64,000 nucleotides of DNA from Neoscytalidium dimidiatum (GCA_037367355.1 CM074698.1:558001-622000); one strand, 5' to 3'; counted from the first letter of the stretch, positions 44,005-58,183 are shown. Made by a program: numbers and translations. Notes: generated by a model not told the origin, from the letters alone.

Positions 44005-46389
44005 GATGGGAGTTTTGGTAGTCAGATGGAAAAGAGCTTGGATACTGATCAACAGGAACAGGCTCGAAGATGGAAGGGAGGCTGTGAGGCACAGAGAAGC
44101 TTGAAGTTCGCAGATAGTCGTCGAGAGAAAGAGTTGAGCAGAGCTGAAGAGGAAAGGAGGAATTCGTGCTAGACGAGAGATTGATCCATATGATATATGG
44201 ATACCTCACAATAGCGAACCTTCGCCCCATTGATCTCCCATAGAACAATAGAAAGTCCATGGTGTTGAGCTGTCTGAAACACGTCCGGAGCTCCTTTGGC
44301 CAATCAGGGCTATTGTGAACAATAGATTGGCTGCTGGTTAGGCCGTGAACAGGGCATTCTCTCGGTGGGTGGAAGGGTGAATGTAGACTTACAATAGGAA
44401 ACAATAGGAAATATGAAATGCCATAGGAAACTTGAACCAAGGGGTAGGAAACGAGTAACGGTGCTAAGTGGGCAGAAGCCTGTGGCGCAGTCACGGTGAA
44501 TGTCTATGTCTAGAGAACATGTGAGAAGCAGGCTGGTGAACATCAAGCGAGAGCCACACCATCACCATGACAGCGCTCCATACTAGACACAATAGCATTC
44601 TGACAGTGTTGATTGGACGTTTTAAAGAATGAACAGACACAGAAAATGTCTGACTCAGATATTCAGCAGGTACCCAAAGTTTCTTTTGGTGGAAGGAAGC
44701 CGTAGACCGGGGATGGCAAAGAACTTGCTTATATATCAAAACTTGGTGCCCCTACCAATGCTCTCGTGTCTCTTATGCAGGAACATCAAGAGGCTTACGG
44801 AATCTATCTGCTGCAAGGAATAGGGAAATGTTGGGAAGGTGCGCCTGGGACGATTAGCATGGCTGACCTCGTGGCCAACGAAGGGTATTCTAAGTGACAA
44901 TCGTACAGTACAACAACTCTCCACACACACTTGACAGGATAATAGAACAATTTAAGCGACGTTGATCCCCAAATAAGCAAAGTTGCGCTCACTAGAAAGG
45001 TGTGAGAGCGCGCTCCAACGCTTAACTGGAGACCGGTCGATGCATCCTAAGGCCAGCCAACGCGTTACATAACTAGAGACACAAAGACTTAGAGTGCTCT
45101 GCAGATTATTAAAGGATGTAGCAGGTCTTTATCCTCGCAACTTGCGCAATCACTCCTTGATCGATTTCAATGGAGAATGTGCCTGAGTAGATTATCGCAT
45201 GGTATACAAAGAGTTTGAATTAATTACGCCGCGACCTTTTCCTACGACGCACTCGCTCAGCCACTGGGGACACGAGCTTGGCCGTGACTTCGGTTCTGTG
45301 TGTGATGATAAAACAGCGTTCGACCGCAGCTTTTAAGCCTTCATCAACTTAGGACAGTCGTGACTTGCTCAAGGCAGTTTGCAAAAGTACATAAGAACTA
45401 AACGGCAGAGGACCGTGTAACATGGCGACAAGGGCCTTTACAAGGGCAAGAAAGGTGGGCTCATGACATATATTCAATGGGCTGGCCATGAGGGTTGTAG
45501 GGAGTGGCCAGAAAGTGAGGACAGGTAGAGGCAACATGCCCGCAAGCTACCAGGCTGCTTCAATGTGCTCAGCCCGTATCATCTATTCCCACGCAGTCGT
45601 GGGACCGGTGGACGTCGTTTAGCCATTGGACGGCACACCACAACAATATCCACGCAGAAGTCACAATAGTGATTCAGATGGGTACATTCACCCATATTTG
45701 TAACATTTGCGCCCAGATAATAGCCTTGACTGCATGTGCGCATGGCAGTGTATTCAATGCTGTAACACGCCTCTGCGGTCGCGGCAACAATAGAACTCGT
45801 CAATAAGCGCACTCATTCCTGCGCTGATGTAACCGCGCAACAGAGCAAAAGCCTGGCGGATAGATACGATATGTAACCTCTGCTGATTCCCAACATCTCC
45901 TACAAGTCGAAACGACCCATCGAAGTCAGGCGCCCAGCCATGGGTAGTCGGTCTCCGCTCGGCGCGAAAACAGCATCAATAATGAAGTGGTGAAGCTGTC
46001 GACAGTAATGTGATATTGTTGCCGGCGGTAGTTGATGAGGAAAAAAGATTTGCGCGGCGGGCGACGCGACGTGCGGTTTTGTAGCGCTGGCCCCCCCGGT
46101 CGCGGAGGCACGGCGGTGCTCGGGCCCGATTGGCGGGCGGCCGGCTAGGCCTCTTCGGGATCACCGCCTACAACCTCAATGTGGCCGCTTCCTCGCTGCC
46201 GGTGCTACTATCGCCTCTCCGTCCACCTGTGAGCCACCTTGCAGCCGCTCTCCTCCTCCCTCCAGGCCAAGGTCTCCAAAGCTCCGCCTGCGCGCGACCG
46301 ACCTCCCGCCCCGCTATCGCAATTCCCGTGCCTCATCATCACTGCGACCGCCGCCGAAATCCCCCCACCAACTCTGTCCAGCTGCCGCC
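44005..46389. other. Long divergent intergenic region, Myb-like gene / SEC23
   Basis: About 2.4 kb, AT-richer than flanks, with no confident gene. A 77-codon minus-strand frame at 45812-45579 has six cysteines in about 50 residues but begins with GTG after a stop codon; it could be an exon of a small Cys-rich protein or chance. The last 300 bp are C-rich and should be the SEC23 promoter and 5' UTR. Confidence 0.45.
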
Positions 46390-48966
<2,577 letters not shown>

Positions 48967-49810
48967 ATTCGGTCTTCTCACTTTGGACAAGTTACATTCG
49001 CGTGTGTCTCTGCTTGGGATCACGAAGAGAAAAAGGGAAGATGGTTGTTGGGTCATGAGAGCTAGGAGCTGTAAGAACGGTTGCGATATTCCCCGGAAAG
49101 AAAGAAGGCAATGTCATGAAGAATTGGTAACGAAGACGGATGGTTGTAGGGGTGTAGGAAGGTTGGTTTTGTGTGTGACTGGGAAAGAAGATTTTATGTG
49201 CCATTAGCGAGTAAAAGAGTTTTATTTAATCTTTTTTTTTTTCCTGTGATGCCTTGATGTGCTGAGATGGGGTTGATTTCGGTCAGTGTGTTTTGAGACA
49301 CCTGCTTTTGAATTCTTTTTCTTGAAGCGCATCCTAGCCTGGTGAGAGCCATGATCATGTGTCCGATCCATCGACTTCGTCAATTAAGGACCGTCATAAT
49401 CTCAGAACGCGGCCTGCCTCACGTAGTCGATGAAGATCAGTGGAGTGTCATTCTATTTCAATCATCCAACATCATCCAAAAAATCGATTATCAGCAATGA
49501 ACGGCACTTTGGTATCTCACACTGCAAAAAAGAAAAAAAGACACATGAAAAGACGGGAGGAATCCTCATAGCCCAGCCTCGGAGGTCGCGAACCATATTG
49601 AAGAGCGGGAGGACGATATATATCGTTCGCCTTTATCCATCTTCTTCAGGCATCGTCCCAACCATCAGCGCCCTTGCCCAAATTTTCAATCATTCTCCAA
49701 CCAGGAGCCCGAAAACCCATCCATCCATTCATCATCGCAAAATCGTCTCGTCATTAAAATCAAAACAACGGAGCTTCACGCTCCCCGGCAGACACGAGGC
49801 GGCGTCTACA
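48967..49810. other. Convergent intergenic region between SEC23 and SGO1
   Basis: 3' UTRs and flanks with T runs near 49232-49242. A 156-codon plus frame at 49430-49900 is partly antisense to SGO1 and featureless. Confidence 0.5.
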
Positions 49811-52262
49811 TTAGAGCATCATGCTCCTCCGCCTCGTCGCGCCGGGCGCTGCGGCCCTCTCGGTCCCCGATCCCGCCTTCGCCTGCCTCGACGAGGATGA
49901 CGACTTCTCCTTGCTCCTCCCAACCACCGCTGCCGCCGCGGCGGGTGCGTTGCCCGCTTCAAACGTCACGCTCTTCGTCGCCTTCTCGCCGCCATCCTTT
50001 TCCTTCGTCGACGACAGGACGGATGAATGCCTCCGACTGCTGCTCGCAGCCGCCGTCTTGGCCGCTAGCGCGCGGCTGCTCTTCATGATCTGTTCCGCAT
50101 TTGGCTGTTTCTCGACGTCGCTTGATGCTGCCGCTGCTGGGTTGTCGTCCGACGCCGACGAGCCGTCCGTGACGTTGAAGTCGAAGATGGCGAGATCTGG
50201 GCGGGAAGCCTTGCGTTCAGCTGCTGCTGGGTCGTTCGGCGCAGTGGTAGACTTCGTCGTTTTCCTTCGACTGCTCGCGCCATTCGTGGAGGACGACAGC
50301 ATTTCCTTGACCGCGGTCGCGGATTTCGACTGCTTATCATCAACCTGCTTCGGCTCCGTGTCTTCCGGTTCTCTATTTTGCGAATCTGAAGTGAGTTGGG
50401 CCGCGGCAGCTGTCTTGTTGCTTAGTGGACTGTGGGGTTCAGGCTGCTCGGAGGAGGGCGGGAGCGATTTCCAGGCTGAGTTCGGGTCGTCCTGCCGCTC
50501 TCTCTTTATGATAACTGTACGCATCGGGTTTGATGAGTTTGGTGCGGATTTGCCTTGTTCAACCTGAGCGCCGGACGAGCGGCGGTTGTCGATCACCGCG
50601 TCGACTAATTCTTTGGTGGGACGACGCATCTTGCTGATGAGATTTGGTTCGGCGTAGTTAACTTGAGAACGGGCGCGTCTGGATGGGCGTCCTCCAGGTG
50701 CAGCCTCTGAGTTGCTGGAGGTACCTAGATCGCCGGGAGGTGGAGTGTCTCGTGATTCCTGGCGAGCCGCTGATGGTTCTGTGGACGCGGGAGAGAATAG
50801 ATCAAGACCTGCTGGAGTCTTCGGTGGAAGCTCTTGGTGTTCTGGCTGTTCTGGCTGTTCTGACTGCTTTGGTTCTTCGACGGGAATGACCGCTGTCTCA
50901 ATCACGTCGTTCGTCTCCGGTGGAGCAATGTTGACCATCGCTGCTCTCGCCTTTCGCTCCCTTACGCGGTTACGAGCGGCCTCCTTTGATGCGTCTTGCT
51001 TCTTGGCATCAGACTTGGAATCTGATTTCTGGACCTTTTTCGGCGACGTATTGGTTTCTGCGATCGGAGTTAGCTACAACAGGTATGTGATAGCGAAGAC
51101 GGAGGTGACGTACTATCACCTAAAGCCTTCCGTTCCGTTGCTAAAAGCATGTCGAGTTTGGAATTCTGCTTGTGTGACGTTTCCAGCGGCTGGCGGTTCT
51201 CTCTGTCACTGCTCCTCCGGCTGAATCTAAAGTCGTCTCTGTAGTCCTTTTCGATGATGTCTCCGTTCGTCTCTTCGGCAGTGGCGCTTAGCTTTCGTTT
51301 CCTTCCCATCTTCGACGGCTGTGATTCCACGCCTTCGCCTCTCTTGGCAATCTCTTCATCCTCAGACGATTGGAACACGGACATCTTCCGTAGGTCGAGT
51401 TTAGAGCTGTCTCTACGCTTTCTTCTCGTCTCGAGGTTCACCAAAATATTTGTAGGAAGGTGATCTTCCTCCTCCTTCTGGTCTACATCCATATCATCGT
51501 TCGCATCCTCTGAGGCTGGTGTTGGGTCAAATTTGATGGGATCTTCGTCGGTGAAGTGAGCGACCGGTGGCGGGCCCAAGTCGGGGGAATCATCAGCGGC
51601 ATTTGTCAATACTGCGCGAAGCTCATCGGCGCTACTGTGTATTAGTTCTGTCCAGTTGTATAGATGGGTGGTAGTCGCGCACTCTAAGGTTCGGCGCGGG
51701 AAGTACTTGTCTTCTCTGATGGTGGGTAAAACCTCGTCGTCATCCTGTTCACCCGCCTGCTCCTTCATTGTGCGCCTCCACTCGAAGTGCTCCACCGCTC
51801 TCGAGGGGCCAGCATCTGAAGGGCGCGTCTTGTAGGATGGCTTCTGGATGGAGTTCAGCTCGGCGACCAAGTTGCCGATCTCTAGCAATTTGGACTCTAG
51901 CTTGTCCTTGACGGAAGTAATTTGCTCGGTCGCATTGTTGCCTCTGACATGTTCGAGCTCGGTTTGTAATTGGATGATTTGTTCGCGTAGAGAGAGGTTC
52001 TCAGCGAGGAGGCGGGCTTGTTCAGTCTCGAGAGCGCGGATGCGGACGGATTGGTTCGAATTGTTCCTGTGACGCGTAATGTTAGGCATTGTAGAGCTCC
52101 ATCGATGTCCGAAGAACATACTTTGCGAGTTCGCGATTCTGCCTGATGAATCGTCGCTTGACTGCAGGGCGGGTCAGCGGCGGTTGCTTGGGTCCTTATA
52201 AATGTAAACATACGCTGGTCGACGGATTCCTGGGGCGGCGGAGCCTCATTTAGTCGCGCCAT
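49811..52262 (-). CDS. SGO1: Shugoshin
   Basis: Shugoshin guards centromeric cohesin by recruiting PP2A and supports chromosome biorientation. Minus-strand exons 52262-52214, 52161-52122, 52066-51114 and 51057-49811 give 762 aa with consistent phases. The conserved N-terminus is spread over three exons (MARLNEAPPPQESVDQLKRR, then FIRQNRELAKNNSNQSVRIR and RALETEQARLLAENLSLREQ), a basic lead and coiled coil as in fungal Sgo1. The C-terminal shugoshin motif is near residue 470 (GRPSRRARSQVNYAEPNLIS, KMRRPTKELVDAV), the basic patch that reads phospho-H2A. Between and after are Ser/Glu/Lys-rich disordered stretches. The gene is divergent from DAD2, with 336 bp between start codons. Ascomycetes often have one shugoshin serving mitosis and meiosis. 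Confidence 0.92.
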
Positions 52263-52598
52263 GGGCGCAGGATGAAATAGTAAGGAATTCAATGCTGCTG
52301 CCGGAAAGCAATTTAGGTGGCGGCGTCGTGGAGGTTGCGGGGCGCGATAGGCGATGGGGAAGGATGTGGGAGGGAAAGTTCGAGCGGGTTGCGGGAGTAA
52401 ACAAAAGCCGTGGCCTGACTCGCGTGTCAACGCCCGCCCGCACTCATCCATCTAGCGCAGCCCTGCCCGCACATCGCCGACAACACTCCTCCATCCACGC
52501 TTTGCAGCACATTTGGCACTGCTCCCGAGTTTCCGTCTTCTGCCGCAGCATCCCTTCACATTACTACACCTGCCGATCCTTTGGAAATACTCGCCATT
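52263..52598. promoter_or_regulatory. Putative bidirectional promoter of SGO1 and DAD2
   Basis: 336 bp between divergent ATGs. It contains GTAAACAA at 52397-52404, matching the forkhead consensus RTAAAYA used by cell-cycle Fkh factors, and a nearby CGCGTG element (52422-52427). Both flanking genes act in mitosis, so shared cell-cycle control is a reasonable inference, but one consensus match is weak evidence. Confidence 0.45.
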
Positions 52599-53143
52599 AT
52601 GGAAAACAAGCGCCAAACACTTTCGCGCCCGCTCGCATCCCATCTGCGACATCAGTCTATGGGCGCGTCGTCCTCTGGCGCGTCGCCTGTGCTGCTCGCC
52701 CGCATAAATGAGAAGAAACAGGAGCTTGCAAACCTGAAAGAGCTCCAGGCCCTCAGCGCGGGTCTCGCCGACCAGATGGAGATGCTGGAGAAGAAGCTAT
52801 CAACGCTTGCTGATGGCACAGAAGGTGCGCACAGTCGCGACTCTGTATGAGTAGCATTATGCAGGCGCTAATCCTAGTCGCAGCCGTCGCCGCCGTCCTA
52901 TCTAACTGGCACAATGTGCTACGCGCCATAAACATGGCTTCAAGTATATATCCTTGTTCTTTCAGCGCGCGCAAGCTCTGACGATGCTCAGTGAAAATCC
53001 CTAAACCCAAGGAGGCCGAGGAACAGGAAACCGAACGTGAAGGCAAGGCCGATGTACCACTTCCGCAAACTCTCGTCCGCATCCCGACTCAACATGCCGA
53101 TTCGCTGTTTCAGCAAGCGACCTCCAGCAATGCCACAGAATGA
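52599..53143 (+). CDS. DAD2: DASH complex subunit DAD2
   Basis: Dad2 is one of ten subunits of the DASH/Dam1 ring that couples outer kinetochores to microtubules in fungi. Exons 52599-52824, 52884-52943 and 52992-53143 (phase 1 at both junctions) give 145 aa. The start is ATG 52599 (MENKRQTLSRPLASHLRHQS). The conserved core runs from LLARINEKKQELANLKELQA and ALSAGLADQMEMLEKKLSTL to ADGTEAVAAVLSNWHNVLRA and INMASMKIPKPK across both introns, exactly the family pattern. The C-terminal 40 residues are Glu/Gln-rich. Length is slightly above the usual 100-140. The first donor is GTGCGC and the second GTATAT. Identity is secure. Confidence 0.94.
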
Positions 53144-53590
53144 AGGCGTGGGCATGATTCCAGCATTATGTGCCAGTGAATCACACGTGCAAATCAGATG
53201 GATGGAATTCCACGCGGATGTTACAACTACGCGGCACCACTTCGAGCCCGCTCCGACCCAAGCTAGTCTATGAAAGCGAAGTTCGCTCCAAGACCAACGC
53301 AGTATTCCTGCATCTCAGGGTTAAGACATCGTCCCGTACGCCTACGAGCTTAGCAGCTCTGGACTCATTACCAGGCGCTGGCATATAAGGCAGCGCTACT
53401 GGGTGTTTGATATATGGGGCAGTCCGGACGTCGGAGTTGTAGAGGAACGGTCTATGTCAGGGGCTAATTGCGACACACTCATGTATTGAGATGAGCACCT
53501 TAGACAGGATGAAATTGTGCTAAGATATATATTGGGCAGACGTTAGAAGTAGGGTAGAATCAATGCCCTTTGAATTGATCCTTTTAGTTC
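53144..53590. other. Convergent intergenic region between DAD2 and the HhH gene
   Basis: 3' flanks only. Small frames at 53037-53388 are the DAD2 third exon read out of frame and its 3' flank. Nothing else seen. Confidence 0.55.
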
Positions 53591-54580
53591 TCACGCCTTC
53601 TTTCTTGCAGACGACCTGGTTTGTCTGCGAGGTGCTTCTTCAGCCAGGGCCTCCTGCACTTGGCTCCTCCGCTTTCTCCCTATGCCCGTCTCCTTCACAT
53701 TCTCGTTCTTCCCCTCATCAGCTTCTATCTTCACTTTCTTCGCCAGCTTCTTACTCTTATCATCATCAGCCTCCCTCTTCACCCCCTTTCCGCCCACCTT
53801 CTGACCCTCCACCTCCTCAGCCACCCCACGATCGCAATCCACCCTCTCCCTCCCCAGCACCCACGCCACCCTCTCTACCGCCACCGCCTCCCCCATCCCC
53901 AACTCCTCTTCTCCCAACCCCAAACCCCTCAGCCTCTCCACCACCCTCCGCACCCCGTCCACTAACTTTTGATACTCTTTCTCCGTATACCCAATCCTCC
54001 TATCCCACCACTTCCCCTTCCCCTTCGCCTCCGGCTCCCCCCAAAACACCCACCTGTACACCTCATCCCCGAAAAACGGCACGCGCCCGGGCTCCGCCAC
54101 GCTCAGCGCCAGCGACGCCGTCGCGGGCCCCACGCCCCGCAAGCGCGTCAGGACGCGCAGCGCGCCCATCACCCCTTCTTCTTCTTCTTCTTCCTCCTCC
54201 TCCTCCTCCTCCTCCTCCTCCCCCTCCGTCGTCCCGCCCCCGTCTCCACGGCCGAACAGCAGCCGGAACGCCTCGCCCGTCGCCCGCCGCACGTCGCCGT
54301 CCGCGTTCTGCCGCACGAGCGCGAGCAGCGTCGGCCGGAAGGTGCCGTGGCGCAGCTTCCACTCGACGAGGGTCGCCAGCTCGGCGAGGGTGAGGGCGAG
54401 GCCGGGGTCCGGGTCGGCGGAGGGGTGCGCGCGGTGGCGGCGGCGGGCGAGGGCCGCGGGGAGGGTGGTGTAGCGGGCGGCGTCGAGGGCGTGAAGGGAG
54501 GGCGGGACGAGGGCGGGGTAGCGGTGGAGGGCGGCGAGGAAGGCTGGGGCGGTGATGTGCGTCGGCGTGAGGGGTGGCAT
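53591..54580 (-). CDS. Uncharacterised helix-hairpin-helix protein with poly-Glu tract
   Basis: Single-exon gene, 329 aa, ATG 54580. I do not know an assigned function. Residues 1-115 look folded and conserved (TPTHITAPAFLAALHRYPAL, LTLAELATLVEWKLRHGTFR, PTLLALVRQNADGDV). A run of Glu at 117-135, encoded by GAG/GAA repeats, interrupts the domain. A helix-hairpin-helix motif follows (LTRLRGVGPATASLALSVAE, about 143-162), then VPFFGDEVYRWVF and a further helical stretch (YTEKEYQKLVDGVRRVVERL). The tail is Lys/Arg/Glu-rich with nuclear-signal-like KKLAKKVK and QTRSSARKKA. The order is reminiscent of HhH DNA glycosylases, but no catalytic Lys/Asp signature is visible. It probably binds DNA in the nucleus; that is inference. 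Confidence 0.72.
   Translation of the reverse strand: MPPLTPTHITAPAFLAALHRYPALVPPSLHALDAARYTTLPAALARRRHRAHPSADPDPGLALTLAELATLVEWKLRHGTFRPTLLALVRQNADGDVRRATGEAFRLLFGRGDGGGTTEGEEEEEEEEEEEEEEEGVMGALRVLTRLRGVGPATASLALSVAEPGRVPFFGDEVYRWVFWGEPEAKGKGKWWDRRIGYTEKEYQKLVDGVRRVVERLRGLGLGEEELGMGEAVAVERVAWVLGRERVDCDRGVAEEVEGQKVGGKGVKREADDDKSKKLAKKVKIEADEGKNENVKETGIGRKRRSQVQEALAEEAPRRQTRSSARKKA
54174..54231. repeat. GAA/GAG triplet repeat encoding poly-Glu
   Basis: Plus strand reads TTC and TCC/CTC triplets; the minus strand codes about 19 Glu in the HhH protein. Length polymorphism is likely. Confidence 0.85.
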
Positions 54581-55701
54581 GGTTGGTTGGGCTGGTTGGT
54601 TGGTGTGGGCGGTTGTTGTGGGTGGAGGTGCTTTTTTTTTTTTTTTTTTGCTTTTTCGTGGGAGCTTGGATCTGAGGGTGGTGTTAGATGTTGTCGCAAT
54701 GGGAGTGTAGTTTTTATTTTAGTCGGCAGATGGCTGAAGGAGTTTGATAGGATAATTTGTTGTGGAGCTGTGATGATGGAAGTGTTGCTGATGGAAAAGC
54801 CTTCCTGAAAATGGCGGCCTTGATGAAATCGTCATGAGTACGGAGAACTGAACGAGTGGCCCAAATCAGGTAGTGAAAACAATGTTCTCGATTGTACCAT
54901 CTAAGCGTAATTGAGGTAGCCGTCCAGACATAGGCATCGTATAAGATCGATGACAGCTATATCTGAACAGCTAGCTCGACGCCATTGGCATGTGCAGAGG
55001 TTTGAAGAGAGGGTTTTCCCGTCACTAGCTGTGACCGCTTCCTCCTACGGCGAACTGGATCATATAATTATGGGCAAATCCGCTGGTGAACTAAAGCGCG
55101 ACGGAGACATCCATGGAGTACGACATGATTTCTACGTTTACGAAGGGTAATTATGCCATCGCACAAGGTATTCTTACCTGAATTCCTCTTAGTATAAATT
55201 TTAATTATGTCGGCTAGATTCGGATCTTAGTCATTGCGCTTCGGCGAGATAGATGCAAAGGTGAGGTCTGGATAAAGTCTGGCTGTGCGACGCGGGACGA
55301 ACGCGCGGACGCGGAGACGCCACTCCAGGCGTCCACGTGCGCGTGGGGAGAGTATTGGCACTTGCCTATTTCTGACACAACTCCATCAACGAGCTCGAGC
55401 ACTCGTCCAATCAAATATTTGCCAATTAGAGACCTAATCGAATGTTACTCTCCGATCAAGCGACACTCTTGAGTTGCTTAAATCAACTACACCCGCTTGC
55501 TGCGTCGAGAACCGTGTTGCATATTATTAATGCCCAAACACCAAAGGAACAAATCCCTTCCTGAGTAAACCTAAGCGCCTTCGCCAGCCAAATTTAGGGT
55601 ATCGTGTGAATAAAACCATTTGCCCAGGCCATCCAAAGTAAAAAAAAAAAAACAATAAGTGCCTTTCCAACCGATGCACTTCCGCCACTCAATGCAAATG
55701 C
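54581..55701. other. Intergenic: HhH gene promoter and CHL4 3' end
   Basis: About 1.1 kb with a T homopolymer at 54632-54649 next to the HhH start. A 66-codon plus frame (54950-55150) has no features. No gene supported. Confidence 0.5.
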
Positions 55702-57209
55702 TCAAATTCTCTCCCTTACCCTTCCCTCTTTCACCACGCCCACGCTCACGCCAGCCTCGCCTGTCATCCACCCAGGCATCTTTTCCCCGTCTACAATACC
55801 CTGTTCAACGAGCTGTCGGACGCCAGCAAAGACGTGCGAACCTTGGAAACTGAGATGCACATCCGGCGTCCAGGGCTCCTCACCCGCTTCTTCTTGAGCA
55901 CTCGTTGTCGGATATGGATCTTCCATCCGTATATCCAGACGCTCGAGACCCTTCCCATCATCTTCCTTTGCTGAAGGACCAAACCGGGATTCTGCAACTT
56001 GCTTTCGCCTCTTAGCCGCAGCATCATCATTTGATCCCCGACCCCTCTTGCCACCGCCAACCGGGCCACCTGCAGGACCTACTCCAGGAGAAACCTCGGC
56101 GTCTGCGCTAGATTTCGTTTCCGACGTGCGCCTGCGACTGCTGCTTACATCATAATCAAGTGTATCGTGCCCAAAGCTATTCTCTGCAAATATGGACCAG
56201 CCTGCTGGAGCGGCATTGCTACGGCCGGGACCACGCAGAGACAGGAGTGTAGAAAGAGAACGTGACGAGAGGGACGTTGTCGTCAACGCGTAGCGATGAT
56301 AGGGGCGTGAAAGAGCTTTCGGCACGGCCTAGTTTCCACATTATGAGAACTGAATGTCACACGAGGGAGCGCTACTAAGGCGAGGCGCATGTGGCACACG
56401 GTCAAACTCACATCGACGACAACCTTCCTCAAGCTGCGGCCTTCCATCCCGACAGTCTGTCCCAAGTTGGTAGCAAGAGACACATACACATAGGGCGAGC
56501 CATCTGGGAATACGAGAAACACCGATTTCGATCCGTCCGACGCGCTACTGGATGCGCCAGGAAGCGGGTGATCGTACGGAGAATCATGGATATGCACGCG
56601 CAGTAGCGAAATGCCAAAGGCCTTGACACGGGTGATGTAGTAATGGGCTTTGGTGACGGGCGCAACTTCCTTCTGCAGGTTCAAGACGAAACTGGTGGCG
56701 TGGAAGCGTGGCAGGCTGGTGGCGGCGCTTTCATCAATGACCTCGACGCTGTCGTCGGCGGGGGATGCGCCCGAGCCCGTGACCTTGGACAGCTGCAGCG
56801 CGTTCCAGCGCAAGGAGTTGGGATGGTCCAGGAGGTAGCGGGTCTCGGCCATGGCCAGCTGGTACAGAGTGATGCCGTGCCTCCAGTCGCCCTCGAGGAT
56901 GCGGTCGACGACCTCGCGCTTGCCGCCCTTGCGCGCTTTGAGCTCCCTGTACTCTTCGATAACCTCCTCCTCCGACATGGCGGCTGTGTACGGCGCATCT
57001 TCATCCTCCTCCTCGTCGTCGCCGGCGCGGGCCAGGTAGGGCTGGCAGAAGTCGCGGTGCTTCTTGTCGAGCCACTCCAGAACCAGCTCCAGAAGCGACT
57101 GGCGGCTGAGGCGGGACAGGGTCTTGGAGACGTCGGGGCTGGCGGCAGGCAGGCGCTGGATGTGCGGCAAAGCCGCGTTGGTGGGCACGGAGAGGGGCCT
57201 GCGCGACAT
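55702..57209 (-). CDS. CHL4: Kinetochore protein CHL4 / CENP-N
   Basis: CENP-N/Chl4/Mis15 is an inner-kinetochore (CCAN) subunit that, with CENP-L/Iml3, contacts the centromeric nucleosome. Minus-strand exons 57209-56412 and 56328-55702 (donor GTGAGT, acceptor TAG, phase 0) give 474 aa. The start MSRRPLSVPTNAALPHIQRL is the fungal pattern, followed by DVSKTLSRLSRQSLLELVLE and WLDKKHRDFCQPYL, an acidic loop (DDEEEDEDAPYTAAMSEEEV), DRILEGDWRHGITLYQLAMA and PNSLRWNALQLSKV. Exon 2 begins AVPKALSRPYHRYALTTTSL; a disordered Ser/Gly/Lys section then precedes a conserved end (VHLSFQGSHVFAGVRQLVEQ, KMPGWMTGEAGVSVGVVKEG). The neighbouring SGO1 and DAD2 also act at kinetochores or centromeres. Identity is confident. 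Confidence 0.9.
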
Positions 57210-58183
57210 GGCGTGCTGGGAGGGGGCTCGTGGTGCACTATCCGCGCGACGTCGCGGTGGTTTCGCGGGAGACGCGCCGTGGTGTTGACTAACGAGCCGA
57301 CGGCCAAGCTGCGAGCGCTAGCGTCCTGCGCAGCGTGGGGGCGCTCGGGCTACTGGTTTGGGCAATCGCATCCGCCGGCTGTCTCCGGGTGGGTGCAGCC
57401 AGCAGTGGAGGCACAGAGGAGGAACGGAGCGAGGGTCCGCGGGTCGCAGTCGCGCAGAGGGTGGACCTCGGGTGTTGGCGGGTCGGGGTTAGCAGCCAAA
57501 AAAAAAAAAAAAAGCCGCCTGGCTGAGCAAGACGGCCAGCCCGTGCCAGACCCGGACTGATAAGCGAGTCGGCGTCTACTGCGGCAAAGGGCCGCGCACG
57601 TGGGTGGGATGCGCATTCGCGGCAGGGCAGAGCGAGGGCAGCGAGGAGGGGCGATGAAAGACACCCGCGTGGGCGTCGCAGTGGCAGGCGCATCCTTTCT
57701 TCTGGCTCTCCAGCGACGTCGCCGCCCTCAGTGATTGGCAGATTTGCAGGGCCGCTCTTTCACCTCCGGACAAAGACGCAGAAAGTGGCTCACGAGAGAC
57801 CCGCCTTCTCTGGGACCCGCGGGCGATCGCGGCGCGCCGGTCGAAGTATTTCGCACTCTCCACCTCGCCGACTCGCAAGCCCACCATCTCCCGCCCGAGG
57901 CATCCACTCTCACCGTCGACTCTGCACCCGCCAGCAGACCTCCGCCAGCAGGACCAAGGACCAAGGACCAAGCACCGCTGACGCTCGCTCCCAGCAGCGG
58001 CCAGGACGTCAGCGATACGTCTCCGACCCAGTGGTGCGACCGCGGTGGGTGATCGCCCCAGCCGATTACTCAGCGCCCTCCCCTCCGACATAGGCGCCCC
58101 ATCACGGCCATCGTCGTCGACACTCCCTTTCGACTGCGACTGTGCGAAGCGCTGCCATTGCCAACACCAGCGTGGAGTCGAGG
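57210..58183. promoter_or_regulatory. Divergent region between CHL4 and the CYS3/METR-like bZIP gene
   Basis: 974 bp between start codons, GC-rich, with an A run at 57499-57513. It holds the CHL4 promoter and probably a long bZIP 5' leader with upstream ATGs (for example 57653). Upstream frames are common on fungal bZIP leaders, but a regulatory role here is unproven. Confidence 0.45.

Noticed and set aside
42724..44172. 482-codon plus-strand frame with Val/Gly/Ser-rich repeats
   Set aside because: Antisense shadow of the repeat-rich Myb-like gene; repeats in the real frame generate the pattern.
53969..54808. 279-codon plus-strand frame with Phe/Leu runs
   Set aside because: Antisense to the HhH gene; the Phe/Leu run is the complement of its poly-Glu tract.
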